Below, piece after piece: positions 36,588-48,393 of a stretch of 64,000 bases of DNA. Made by a program: the position numbers and the translations under genes. The notes under the pieces were generated by a model. The model was not told the origin of the DNA. It searched no databases and saw only the letters and a program-made list of their open reading frames with translations. Location: assembly GCA_030686995.1 (NCBI GenBank), contig CM060704.1:115918042-115982041 (forward strand), in the 5' to 3' direction. The first letter of the stretch is position 1. Each line of letters opens with the position of its first letter. This stretch comes from Artemisia argyi. Lineage: Eukaryota > Streptophyta > Magnoliopsida > Asterales > Asteraceae.

Positions 36588-36961
36588 GGATAATATACAA
36601 AGAATCACGGTTAATAAATAATTTTACTGTTATTTTTGGAAGTAATTATCCCCATATCTTTCGAAAGTTTGTTACCCGCAAATCTGACCGTTGGAACAGT
36701 ATCTGACACGTCAGCGTACCATTTATATCCCTAAGCAGTACGTTCCATAGATGATGGAGCAGTACTTTCAGTTATAAACCCAAACAGTATTTTGACCAAA
36801 GTACTTCACAAACAAAATATCCTGATAGTTGACTGTTTGACCAAAATATCTTTGAAAGTCAACCCTGAGTAATTACTATCTCCCCAAATTAATTCCCAAA
36901 GCTACCAAGGTAAGTAAACTTCAATGAACGTCATTTAATGATCATATACCTTTACCTTGCT

Positions 36962-36969
36962 TATAAAAG
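36962..36969 (+). promoter_or_regulatory. TATA box of the antisense gene-like unit
   Basis: TATAAAAG lies 73 bases before the ATG at 37035. The leader after it is CA-rich and ends in AACCCTAACA ATG, a very typical plant leader. Confidence 0.5.
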
Positions 36970-37034
36970 CAACTTTACCAACAACATACTTCATTCATCT
37001 CATCTTGCATTACCAGAACACAAAAACCCTAACA

Positions 37035-37490
37035 ATGAGTCACTTTCCTGTTGTGTACATCTCCTCAGACACAGAAGGTTCAACAGACTCAGAAATAAGC
37101 TACTACTCTGACTCTGAGTTTGAAGATCCAGGATGGTTGGATTACATTCCTCCCCATGTAGAGTTTGTTAGACCCCATGGATCATCCTCATCAGTGAGTG
37201 TTGCAAACTCTTCCATAACTGATGCAGCCAGTACTACTAACAAAAAGCCCAAGAAGAAAAAGTCTGTCCCTGGTTCATCTCTGGCTAATGAGCTTCCACA
37301 TGCTTTAACTCAAGCCCTGGAATCAGCAATACAGAACATGAAGTGGCCTGCTCCAAGGAAAGAGAAACCACCCAAGCAAGTTCTTGGCCTGGCTTGCCCA
37401 AGAAAGCAAGCTTCTTTTGATGAAAAAAGAAAGACTGCTCAGAAGGGAAAGCAGAGCTATGAGGGCAAGGGAAAAAGACCTATGGAGTAG
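37035..37490 (+). CDS. Antisense extra gene within Copia 2, 151 residues, unknown function
   Basis: The frame runs on the strand opposite to the element, between RNase H and the env-like frame, and is intact although the surrounding sense frames are broken. I start it at the ATG at 37035 (MSHFPVVYISSDTEG) because of the leader and TATA box upstream; the same phase is open to 36957. The product has an acidic Ser-rich N-terminal third (many SD, SE), a WLDYIPPHVEFV block, a Ser/Ala linker, a KKPKKKK basic cluster, and a basic C-terminal third (RKEKPPKQ, RKQASFDEKRK, KGKQSYEGKGKR). A polyadenylation signal AATAAA stands at 37610. The KKPKKKK run looks like a nuclear localisation signal. Antisense extra frames are known in some plant LTR elements; this one is not recognised. 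Confidence 0.6.
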   Translation: MSHFPVVYISSDTEGSTDSEISYYSDSEFEDPGWLDYIPPHVEFVRPHGSSSSVSVANSSITDAASTTNKKPKKKKSVPGSSLANELPHALTQALESAIQNMKWPAPRKEKPPKQVLGLACPRKQASFDEKRKTAQKGKQSYEGKGKRPME

Positions 37491-37699
37491 GTTGTGTGGA
37501 GCTTGGTAGTAGGTTGTGGTAGTTGTTTGTTTGTATTGTCTGTGTCTGAATTTCATCTGTTTCTTTGTCATGATGTAGAATGGTTTGATGTAACTCCTCT
37601 TGAATGATGAATAAAATTTCTTCTTTATGAATGATACATGTAGCCTCCCCTCAAATAATGACTAACTACTAACTACTAATGCCTCCCTTAAAAAATAGC

Positions 37700-40600
37700 T
37701 TAATTATTAATCATGCCAATACTCACAACTAAAAAGGTAAATCTTGAAACATCAAAGCCCTTTGTGAGTAGATCTGCTACATTATCATCCAGTATGAACT
37801 TTAACCACATTGATAAGCCTGTGCTCATAGCAATCTCTAATAAAATGATGCCTAATCTGAATGTGCTTGGTCTTCGAATGATAAACTGGATTCTTCACTA
37901 TACATATAGTACTCTCATTATCAATGTTGATAGGAGTAATCTTGAAGTTGAATCCATAATCCAAAAGCTGATTTTACAACCAAAGTACTTGTGCACAACA
38001 ACTTGCAACAGCTACATACTCTGCTTTTGTGGAAGAGGTTGCTGCAATTGTTTGCTTCTTACATTGCCATGAGACTAATCTGCTGCCAAGGTACTGAGAC
38101 CCTCCAGTTGTAGATCTTCTGTCATAGTTATCTTCAGCATAATCACTATCTGAAAAGGCTTGTAGATGGAAAGGTGAGTCCCTAGGATACCATAATCCTA
38201 GCTTAGGTTGTTGCCTAAGGTACCTGAAAATCCTCTTGATAGCATTCAAGTGTGATACCTTTGGATGAACTTGATGTCCTGCACATAAACACACAGCAAA
38301 AGTAATATCAGGTCTAGATGCAGTTAAATACATGAGACATCCAATCATAGACCTGTATAATGTGACATCAACATCTTCTCCTTCTTCATCTTTTCCCAAA
38401 TGTTTGTTAGTTTCCACTGGTGTAGATGTAGGCTTGACAGTTGTGAAATTGAATCTCTTAAGAATATCTGCAACATACTTATCTTGACAGATATAAATTC
38501 CATTGCTTGATTGTTGCACTTGAAGTCCCAAGAAGAATGTTAATTCTCCCATTGAACTCATCTGAAACTCTTTTTGCATAAGATCTTCAAATTCCTTCAC
38601 CATAGATTGCTTAGTAGCACCAAAAATAATATCATCTACATACACTTGGACAAGCATGATATCCTTCTTATCTCTCTTGATGAACAAATTCTTGTCAATA
38701 GCTCCTCTCCTATAACCATGTTGTAATAGAAAGTTGGAAAGTCTTTCATACCAGGCCCTTGGAGCTTGATGAAGGCAATACAGAGCCTTGATAACCTTGT
38801 AGACTTTGTTTGGGTGTGTAGGATATTCAAAACCAGGAGGTTGTTTGACATAAACTTCTTCTGTGATAGTGTCATATAGAAAAGCACTTTTAACATCCAT
38901 TTGGTATACAGGAAACCCCATATAGGATGCAAAAGCCAAAAATAGCCTGATGGCTTCAATCCTTGCCACAGGAGCAAAGACTTCATCATAGTCTACTCCT
39001 TCTTCCTGTCTATATCCTTGAGCCACTAACCTTGCCTTATTCTTAATAACATTCCCTCTTTCATCTCTTTTTACCCTGAAGACCCATTTAGTTCCAATCA
39101 GTCTCTTACCATCAGGTAAATCACATAATACCCATACTTCTTGAAGTTTAAACTGTAAGAGTTCTTCTTGCATAGCTTCAATCCAACTCTCCTTGGCTAA
39201 TGCTTGTTTGATATTCTTTGGCTCTTCTTGAGATAGAAAACAAGCAAATAAACACAACTTCTGATTCTTGTGATTCACCCTGTTTTGTTTGTAGATAAAA
39301 CTAAGTAAGGAACTATGTTGTTGAGACATATTCTTAGCCTTAGTTCTTGTGAGCACTCCTGAAGCTGAGGGTCCAATTATGTTGGTAACAGGATGAGTTT
39401 TGTGAATTCTTAGAGTAGGAGTTGGTGAGACTTCAAGATTATCTTCCAAATTAGTTAAATCAGGATCTTCATTAGAATCTGAGAAAATGCCTTCTTGATC
39501 CAATTCATCATCAGTGTCTTCTAAGGTAATCTTTTTTGGATCATTCAAATCATCAGTATCTTCTAAGTCAAGCATGTTAGAATCATTCACATCATCAGTA
39601 TTTATCCAATTTGAAGTATCTAAAGGTTGAAAAGTACTTTCAAATGGATTAGCAGCACTTTGGGGTAAAGTACTATCAGTGCCTTTAGCCTTCTTCTTTT
39701 CTGCTTCATAAGCTCTCCTTTGTTCATCTTCATAAGACTTAGCCATTGTTTCTTGAAAAAGCATCCTACTAAGTTCATCTTGAATGGCTTGATATTCATC
39801 AGATACTGGTATCTTTGGTGGAATAGTACTTTGAGGATCAACAGTACTGTGAGGTTCAACAGTACCTTGAGGCTCAGAAGTATTCTTCTTCTCATCATTG
39901 ACATTATCATTGGGCTCATCTTCAGATCTTAAAGTAACATCATGAACAATGTACTGTGCTTTTTCTTCAGTGGGAGCAGCTTGATTTTCTTCCCTTACAG
40001 GTACATAATTCATAGATGAAGACATTAAATCAAGATCAAACATTCAATCAGGACCTTTACCTTTAGAATTTTCTTGCTCTTCTAGAAAATCAACATGAAG
40101 GCATTCTTGAACCTTCTTGGTAGCTCTTTTGTACACTCTGAATCCTTTGCTATTGGTACAATATCCAAATAAATATCCTTCATCTGACTTCCCATCAAAT
40201 TTGCCCAAATTATCAGCAATGTTTAAAATGGTTAGGGGACATCCAAAAGGTTTCATAAACTTGATGCTAGGCTTCTTTCCCATGAGTAACTCATAAGGTG
40301 TCTTCATTTGAGGTTTTGTCACTGATACTCTGTTCAACACATAACAAGCAGCACTTACAGCCAAAGCTCAGAATGGAACAGGTAATTGGGAGTCTACAAG
40401 AATTGTCCTTGCTGCTTCTATAAGAGTTCTATTCTTTCTTTCTGCAACTCCATTTTGCTGAGGAGTTCTGGCAATACTGAACTCTCTTTTAATTCCTTTC
40501 TTGGAAAAAAGTCATCCATTAGCTGATTCTTGAACTCAGTCCCATTATCACATCTAATGCCTCTAACCTTGAGTCTTAACTGATTTTCAAGTGCTATTAT

Positions 40601-41395
40601 AAGATCATGAATAGCATCAAAAGTTTCATCTTTGAAGCATAAGAAAAAGACCCAACTAAATCTGCTACAGTCATCTGTTACAACCAAACAGTACTTCTTC
40701 TTATTCATACTAACAACTGAAACAGGTCCAAACAGATCCATGTGCAGCAATTCCAAAGGCTCTCTAATGGTTTTCTCATCAATCTTCTTACAGGAAGCCT
40801 TGTGTTGTTTACCCTTCTTACAAGCAAGACATGAGTGATCATTCTTGAATGTTTTAGAAGGTAAACCTCTAACTAAATTTCCTTTGACCATCTTATTGAT
40901 GTTCTTGAAATTTACATGCCCCAATCTTCTGTGCCATTGATGTGCTTCTTCCATTGTTGCTCTTGCAATCAAGCATGTTGCTCTTTCAGCAGAATTGACA
41001 TTCTTTAAGTCTATGATGTACACATCATTAGTTCTTGGTGCTCTCAGCATCACCAAGTTTCTATCTTCTAACTTAAAATCAGGAGAAAGTATAAGACATT
41101 CTGTGTCAAAGAATAACACAGGGTACTTCTTATCACAAATCTGAGAGACTGACAAAAGAATGAATTTGAGCTCCTTCACATATCTAACATCCTCAAAATC
41201 AATGTTTCCTGCCTTGATAGTTCCTTTGCCAGTTATTCTTCCTCCATCAGGATCATTCCCAAATGCAACTTTTCCTCGAAAATAAGCTTTAAAAGCTGAC
41301 AAGAGCTCCTTTTCCCCTGTCATACTTCCAGAGCAACCACTATCTACAATAAGATGATCTTTAAGCTCCTCTTCTAGGTTGCCCTGCATACACAT
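37700..41395 (-). pseudogene. pol: Pol of Copia 2: protease, integrase, RT, RNase H
   Basis: Segments 41395-40418, 40364-40044 and 40043-37974 make up pol. The protease motif IVDSGCSGSMTG opens it. Integrase has WHRRLGHVNF, CLACKKGKQHK, HMDLFGP and [10 protein letters not shown], and breaks by frameshift near 40490 just before its third acidic residue. A TGA at 40044-40046 stands where Trp is expected. RT has the intact YVDDIIFGA loop. RNase H stops at 37974 and its last part continues out of frame to about 37700. Upstream, gag and pol are in different phases, separated by a TAG at 41422 and a TAA near 41410. Confidence 0.9.
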
Positions 41396-41421
41396 GAAAA
41401 AGGTTAGTTATTTTTAGGAAC

Positions 41422-43022
41422 CTAAGCCATTACTGACTTGTGTTCCCCTTGTGGAGTGACATACTCAAATTCTTTGAGTATGTAATCACCACTGCCTTTG
41501 AAAACATGATTAAGAATTAAAGTTTTTGTTTCCAAAACTGTTGGTTTATTATGATCAATTTTCCCCTTTTCACCCTTAACCTCTGAAAGTACTGGTTCTT
41601 CCCCAGCAGTACTTTCTTTCTTAACCCATTTAGTTGTTACTTTTGGAGATGGGGTTTGTGTTCTATCATCTTTTCTTGTGTTGTAAGGCCTTCTAGGTTT
41701 GTAGTAATCGAATCTCCTAGGTCTTACACTTGAGTGTCTGCTAGCAGCACCTTGGTTAGGGAACTTTCTGTCAGTACTTTGTGAAGGTACTAAAGGTTTG
41801 GAGAATGATCTTTTCTGATGAGGGTACCTATAGTCTTTTGAGAAATTACTATGGTTAACCCTATTTGTGTAATTCCAAACTGGTTTGTTTTCTCTTGGCC
41901 TATTCTCCCTATGACTTGGATGTGCAGTTCTGGTCTTTGGATATTTGCTTAAGTATTCTGAGTGATAATCATAGTCCTTAATCAAATGATGAGGACTATA
42001 ACATACATAACAGACCTTTGGGCCAATATCCCCAAATCCCTTTCCAAAAGGTTTTCTAAAATTAGCAGTATTTTGAAAGTATTTACTTGGAGGTACTGTT
42101 GAGTGATCAGCAGTACTTTGAAAAGTGTTTGAATGTACTGCTTGTTTTGAAAACATTTTCTTATCATCCCTTGGTACTTCTACAGATGCTTCTAAAGTTT
42201 CAGGATTAGATTGACTTTTAAGCTTTGTCCTAAACTCTAGATTATCTACCCCATAACAAGAGACATCTTTCCTAGGTGGTTGAAAGCTACCTGGGGGATT
42301 AGGAACTGCATTGTATCCCTTGTCATTCTTATATTCAAGAGGTTTTGAACTAGGGGATTCCTCATCACTAGAAGTGTTTTCATCCAAACTTATGAATTCT
42401 TCATCACTAGTTGAGGTATCTACTATAAGATTTAGTTCCTTACTCTTAAATGGAATACCTTCTTTGCTATCATTATCATAACCTAGGCCAGTTTTAATGT
42501 TTGATGTTCTTTGTTTTTCAACAAATTGAACATGTGACAGACTTGATTCATTCCAAACAGCAAGTTTTTCTAACAACTTATCTCTTTCAGCAGTAACTTT
42601 CTCTAGTTCAGACACCTTACATCCTAATTTCCATTCACTCAACTTAACTTGGTATTCTTGTTGCTTATATGTTTCAGCCCATGCTACTTCATTGTTTTCA
42701 TGTGTAATTATTTTGGCCTCCATTGACTCTAAAGTCAACTGATAGCCAGTTATCTCAGACCTAGCCCTTTGAAATTTATCTCTTTCAGCTACATACTCAC
42801 TAAGTAACTTTTGATACATATCATTGAACTTAGGGCATACCTCAGAGATAGTGGATGAACTTGGTGAAGTAGCTACCATAGCAAGCTGAACAGGATTTTC
42901 TTCAAACTCCATGCTCTAATCAAAACTTCCTAGACCATCTCTTGACTCCAAAGCAGCATATCCAGGCTCTTCATCAAAAGTTGTGCTCCAGTCTTCCAAT
43001 GCAACCATTGAATAGGTTAACA
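41422..43022 (-). pseudogene. gag: Gag of Copia 2, C-terminal part
   Basis: The main frame runs from 42912 to 41422 (496 residues). A TAG at 42913-42921 vicinity and a one-base shift near 43017 separate it from the N-terminal gag at 46562-47796, to which it joined before the 3.5-kb element came in. It encodes a predicted coiled coil (SEITGYQLTLESMEAK ... VSELEKVTAERDKLL), a Ser/Asp-rich stretch, a CYVCYSPHHLIKDYDYH degenerate knuckle, and an Arg/Pro-rich basic tail. These features are common in the gag of Asteraceae Copia elements as I recall them. Confidence 0.8.
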
Positions 43023-43027
43023 GGTTC

Positions 43028-43321
43028 TGTTAGCCTTAAAGTTTTGTTATATTCGGGAATTGCATTAGTCTTTAACTACAAGGACTAGTCTTGCCATTTG
43101 TGTAAAGATTACCTTGTATTCTTTGTATAAATACCCCTCCTAGTCCCAACTAGGAGGGTGGATGTCTCATTTGTATCATAGGTGTGTGTGTGTTTCTCCT
43201 CTTTCTCTCTAAAATACACACACCTTCCCCTTTCTTAATCTAATATATACCATGTCTTATCTTTACTTTGAGCTTCCCCAACCCCCCGAACCACATGAAT
43301 CATAGTATTTTCGGTCCTACA
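43028..43321 (+). repeat. 5' LTR of the 3.5-kb element
   Basis: Contains TATAAATACCCC at 43120-43131 as a TATA box, then the inverted pair CTCCTAGTCC/CAACTAGGAGG, and a CT-rich leader. Confidence 0.93.
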
Positions 43322-43689
43322 ATTGGCATCAGAGCTATGGCGATTGATTTGTGTGGATTCATGTATCATTTTGAAACTGTTTTTTAGCTTATTTTTCTGG
43401 ATCCGAGAAATTTGTTTCTCATCTTTTATGGTTAACAGTTTCAATGTATCCTTTTTGGTCACAAAAGTCATAAACTTTCATTTCAAGTTTCACATCAGTT
43501 TCTTGTCTCTTTTACAGTCCCAAGACTACAACTTTTGTGTGACAGTATCATATTTTATGACTGTTTTTGTACCATTCGTGAAAAAAGGTCAACAGTGGTC
43601 GGAAAAATTCATCGGAATCTGCTAATGACTGGTCGGAATTATCGTCGGAAAAGATCGGACTTTCTTTTACAGAAAGTTTCAAAAACTCA

Positions 43690-43910
43690 ATACCCTAAAC
43701 TTTCGAAAAGTTAAATTATCGAAAAGTAAAATTTTCGAAAAGTTATATTCTCGAAAATTTTTTGGGGTAACAAAGTTTCGAAATCCCAATACTTTCGAAA
43801 TCACTCAGATGTTTCGAAATCAGAAAGTATTCTCGATAATTAACCAAGTTTCGAAAATACAAGTTTACAACGTTTCGAAAATCTTTCTAGATGCAATGTT
43901 TTCGAAAATA
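43690..43910. repeat. Cluster of TTTCGAAA palindromes
   Basis: About eight copies of TTCGAA in TTTCGAAA-like context, plus several half-copies such as ATCGAAAAG and CTCGAAAAT, lie in about 220 bases of the element interior. Spacing is irregular, 15-40 bases. Confidence 0.8.
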
Positions 43911-46265
43911 GAAGGTGAAGATGATATTGAGACAAGCGACCACAAACCACAATACCAAACTCTTTTGAACCTCAGCCTATTATACATCATCAGTCCACAG
44001 TCTTAAACGAAAAAAAAGGGAATAAGATCGAAGAAGAAGACATCATACCCTCGACCAACACAAACCATAATCAAATCCTATACTTGACACTACCAAGACC
44101 GTCAATCCTCAACACTCATTTTCTATTTATCAAGACTCGGACTAAATAAAATCAACAAAATTTCAGATTAGTTCATGGTACTCAATGAAACATCAAGACC
44201 TTAGAAGTCCAACCCACGAAATCATCATCATCGATCTTGTGAAGCCTACACTTCATTTATCCGAACCATTAAGATAAAGAAAAAATAACAATTGTGTTAA
44301 TCTATTTTTCTTGGTTCGTTGAATGACAAACATAAAACGCAATCACAACTTAAAGCAAACCTACCCGAGACCTTTAATCAAAGATCTTGAAGCTTTGTTG
44401 TGAGAAACATCTTGAAAGGAATTGTGAGTAATCTGTGCCTCATTATTCGAGCAGCAAGCTACAAATAAATGGTTTTTCTGTTTGATTTCGATATGGGTAC
44501 ATATTTTATGATGGAGATGATTCTGATTTTATGTTGAAGAGATAAGATTGGTGTGCAAAATTAGTCATGTTGGATTCTCAAAAGTGTGTTAAAGGATTGA
44601 TGAAAAGTGAGATTGAGATGAGCTTTTGATTGGTTTGACTTGATAATATTTGTCTAATCTAATGTTTGGGGAGATAGAGGCGTATTATCTGATGTGAGAG
44701 AATGAGATTGGTGGTAGGCGGATATTTTTATGATATATGTGTTAGGTTTAAGTGAAATATGCTACTAGAGTAAGGATTATAACTGGTTATGTCGTTTCGG
44801 TGGATGGGTATTTTATTTCTTTGGAATGGGCTTTTCATGTTTTTGGGCTGCTTATACTTAAATGGAACCAAATTTATTTAAAACATGGGCTGCAAATGTT
44901 ATATGAATATTTTGAGTACATATGTTTTTAATAACTTTGGCATAAAGAGTGGTATTTTGGGTTACATATTTTCACGGGGATACATATTTTACGGCTAATG
45001 TTTTCAATGACTATCAAATGTAACTGCGAGGATGATTCGTTATTATTTATTCGGGATTGAAGTAACGTTTGATGGGCGCGCGCACTTATTTCGTCTTCTT
45101 TCTTTCTTCCTTTCGCGAAGATGACTTGTTTGGGAATATATTAATGGTGACGAAGACTTGGATATCTAGTTACTTTTGTGATTCTTTCTCTATATACTCA
45201 CATAGTAGCTATCACTTTAAGGAGTTACGTTGTAGTGCTCAGTGTCTCACGTAGTTGAGGATATGTCAAGAGGTTTTGTACTAATACTTCTGTTAAGGGT
45301 ATAGGGTACACCGTTCTTAGTCACAAGGATAGTACAAGCTTAAGTCACAAGTCTGGGGGATTTTACTTCACTCTCAAGTACATCATATCGGGTTATCTTC
45401 ATATGTGGTTACTACAAAAAGCCGTTGTTTGATATAGGAGGTTGGTAAAGAGTTAGACAATTTCAAATGGTAGTGTTAGAAGATTGGGTTTATCGACATC
45501 TTCTCACGGGCTGATATGATTAATGACAGAGTGCTTCCAGTTAATGCTTCACGTACACATTATTATGCTGATTTTGATAAATCGTAACCATCAGGGGAGA
45601 GAAATGTGTACATCGAGGACACATAACAAGTTCACGTGATCGGGTTTAATGATTTATGAAATGATTTTTGTCGGAGATTGGCTGATTCTATATCCTTATT
45701 TTCTAATCTTATTCTACGTACTTCTACCTTATCCACCTTCACCAATTTCGGGCAACAAATTCAAGATGATCGGTGCTCCAACTTGTTACTTTGGTGTTAC
45801 CATTTCATGTGTACGTTATGGATGATTTGTTATATGTAAGATAACTGGAATGCATTTGGTGAGATGAAGATGTTGATATTTTGTTCCCCCGAATGGACAA
45901 TCTTGAAGAAGGTCGAGTCTACAGTCTGTTCTACATTTTCCGCTGCGTGTTAGAAGACTAAAGACGGTTTGCATTTAATTATCAAAAGACTTCTTCAGAA
46001 TCAGGGCATTCATCAGAAAGGTTGTCAGTTTGGGGGAGAGCACTAATTAGGGGAGAGTGAAAAGTCAAACTTAATCCCTAATTAGATTTGCTCACATTGT
46101 TCTTCTGCAAGTAAAGAGATGGCGGCTGAGAAGATTCAGGAAGCTGAATGAAGCAATGTAGTTTGAAGACCACTCTCGGAGCTGCTGCACCTATGTTTTG
46201 TATTTAATTTAACTTGTAGGGAACGTTGTAAGCAATTCCCGTATAACATCACTTTGGGGAGAGAT

Positions 46266-46561
46266 TGTTAGCCTTAAAGTTTTGTTATATTCGGGAATTG
46301 CATTAGTCTTTAACTACAAGGACTAGTCTTGCCATTTGTGTAAAGATTACCTTGTATTCTTTGTATAAATACCCCTCCTAGTCCCAACTAGGAGGGTGGA
46401 TGTCTCATTTGTATCATAGGTGTGTGTGTGTTTCTCCTCTTTCTCTCTAAAATACACACACACCTTCCCCTTTCTTAATCTAATATATACCATGTCTTAT
46501 CTTTACTTTGAGCTTCCCCGACCCCCCGAACCACATGAATCATAGTATTTTCGGTCCTACA
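46266..46561 (+). repeat. 3' LTR of the 3.5-kb element
   Basis: Nearly identical partner of 43028-43321, preceded by the purine tract and followed by GGTTC. Confidence 0.93.
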
Positions 46562-47796
46562 GGTTCATCATCAAACTCATTTGACCAATCAATCTCTGTT
46601 AGATTCTCTTGAGCAACCAAAGCTTTTGGTTTTCGTTTAGTAATAGGAATCTCTTTTCTTTCAGGCTTGGGTGGTTCAATCATCTTGTTTGCTTGATACT
46701 TTGCAAATTTGCATTCCCTTGCAAAGTGACCAGTCCTTTGACAATTGAAGCACTCAATTTTGGACTTATCAAATGTTATTCCCTGTTTAGCTCTGAAATT
46801 GATGCCTTTTCCTGTCTTATTCACATACTTCTTGATCCTTGCAGTGAGCATGGCAACTTGCCATCTGATGTCAATTTCTTCCAAAGCATCATCATCTATT
46901 TGCAATACATCCTCTTGATAAGTTACAGGTAGAGATGCTTTTTGAGCAAAGAATGAACATAGAACATCATCTGAGGTGGGGGTAATTGATTGTGATGAAG
47001 TGGTAGTGACCATAGTTGTACATGGAACCTGAGTTTCAGTCACAGTACTTTGGACAGGATAAGCAGTACCTTTGTTGGAAGTACTGCTTCTGTTTTCAGA
47101 AGAGACAAAAGCAATGTTTTGAGGTTTCTGATGTGTGCTTGAACCTGTAGTACCATTCATCTCATGCTCATACACCTTCATATTGTTGTAGAGATCATCA
47201 AAGTCCATTGTATCCAACCCTGGTTGTCCTCTGATCATAGTAGCAACTACATGCCATGCTGATGGCAAACTTCTTAAGAACTTCAAATTAGCATCTCCAA
47301 CTGATGCCTCAGCATCATATAGTTCTAGCATACTTAGAAGATTTTGGAATCTTTCATAAGCAGAATCAAGACCTTCTCTTTCACCAACAGTGAAAGTTTC
47401 AAATTGTTGCTTCAGCAAGTTCCTATGCATCTTCTTGGAAGCATCATTACCTCCAAACTTCTTCTTAATTGCAGCCCATAGCTGTTTGGCATCCTTGGCA
47501 TCATGAAACTTTAATAAGTGACCATCAGGAATAGCAGAGAGCAGTATGTTGAGAGCTTTGTCTTGATTTCTTTTGGTAGCTGCTGGTATGGTTGGTTTAG
47601 GTGGTGTTGGTTGTCCAGGAATCTCCACTGGTTCTTTAATTTGCATATTACCATTGACAATCACATCTCATAGTGCATGGTTTGTGATAGCAATGTACTG
47701 CCTCATCTTCATAGCCCATAAGTCATATTCTCCCTTCTTAACAGTTGGAATTCTAACAGCAGTGATTGATGGAGCAGGTGCAGCCTCTGTCGACAT
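46562..47796 (-). pseudogene. gag: Gag of Copia 2, N-terminal part
   Basis: The start is at the ATG at 47796 (MSTEAAPAPS); a TGA near 47668 interrupts it at a Trp position, after which 374 residues run on to the insertion point. The UBN2-type gag domain is clear (LWAAIKKKFGGNDASKKMH, LKQQFETF, FLRSLPSAWH). The knuckle CFNCQRTGHFAREC follows near 46750-46709. The 3.5-kb element is inserted two codons after the acidic FDDEP motif, and the remaining gag lies at 41422-43022. Confidence 0.9.
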
Positions 47797-47860
47797 CTTG
47801 AAGGGTTTGTAGTATAATCGGTTTAAAGGTTTTTCTTCTTAATCAGAGTTTCCAACACAA

Positions 47861-47872
47861 GCTCTGATACCA
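47861..47872 (-). other. Primer binding site of Copia 2 (initiator tRNA-Met)
   Basis: On the minus strand TGGTATCAGAGC lies two bases inside the 5' LTR. Confidence 0.95.
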
Positions 47873-47874
47873 CT

Positions 47875-48393
47875 TGTAGGATCGATGTACTCTGATCAAA
47901 CTACTTTGTAGCTTGTAAAGGTTTAATAATATTAAGTAAACTTAACACTATTAATATTGAAACACTGTTTAACCTTGTAAAGTATGTGGAATCTACTAAC
48001 ACAAAGCTTAAGAAGAACTTTTATATTAACCAAACTTTGAACCTGCTTTGTTACACAGATTCACTAACAATCCCTAACTATTATCGACTTTGAACAACTC
48101 TAAAAACATATATCGACTAATACCTCTTAAGGCTCCTTATATAGATAACCTTAAGTCGGTTTACAACATATAATAAGTCATTATCCCTAATTAATTCTAG
48201 AATATTCATTCAATATAACACATTAATCCATTATCTAATATTGCACTTAAATCCTTGTATCATTCGAAGTACTTTAAATATTTTTCAATAAACAGCAGTA
48301 CTTTGACTTTTATCTTCAGCAGTACTTTGACTTTATTCTTCATGCAGCAGTTCTTTGACATACAAAAGTACCTTGATCTTTTATATCCCAACA
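47875..48393 (-). repeat. 5' LTR of Copia 2
   Basis: Partner of 32212-32731, with about a dozen differences by eye; AATAC follows. Confidence 0.95.

Larger units (their letters stand above)
43028..46561 (+). mobile_element. Young 3.5-kb non-autonomous LTR element nested in Copia 2 gag
   Basis: LTRs of 294 bp (43028-43321) and 296 bp (46266-46561) begin TGTTAGCC and end CCTACA, flanked by GGTTC (43023-43027, 46562-46566). A primer site TGGCATCAGAGC stands at 43324-43335 and a purine tract TTTGGGGAGAGA at about 46254. The LTRs differ by one substitution and one CA step, so insertion is very recent. The 2.9-kb interior has no frame above about 100 codons and no gag or pol. Parts of it read like degenerate coding DNA. 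It must be mobilised in trans, probably by a Copia element given its tRNA-Met-type primer. Confidence 0.93.
32212..48393 (-). mobile_element. Copia element 2, SIRE-like LTR retrotransposon (complete, nested)
   Basis: LTRs of 520 bp (32212-32731) and 519 bp (47875-48393) are flanked by AATAC (32207-32211, 48394-48398). On the minus strand come the tRNA-Met primer site, gag (split by a younger element), pol, a divergent promoter region with an antisense gene-like unit, the env-like frame, an iterated-hairpin module and the 3' LTR. Without the insert it is about 12.6 kb, close to Copia 1, though the two are clearly different families. Unlike Copia 1 it carries frameshifts as well as nonsense codons. 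The word CAAAGTACTG (minus strand) recurs all along the element. Confidence 0.95.
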
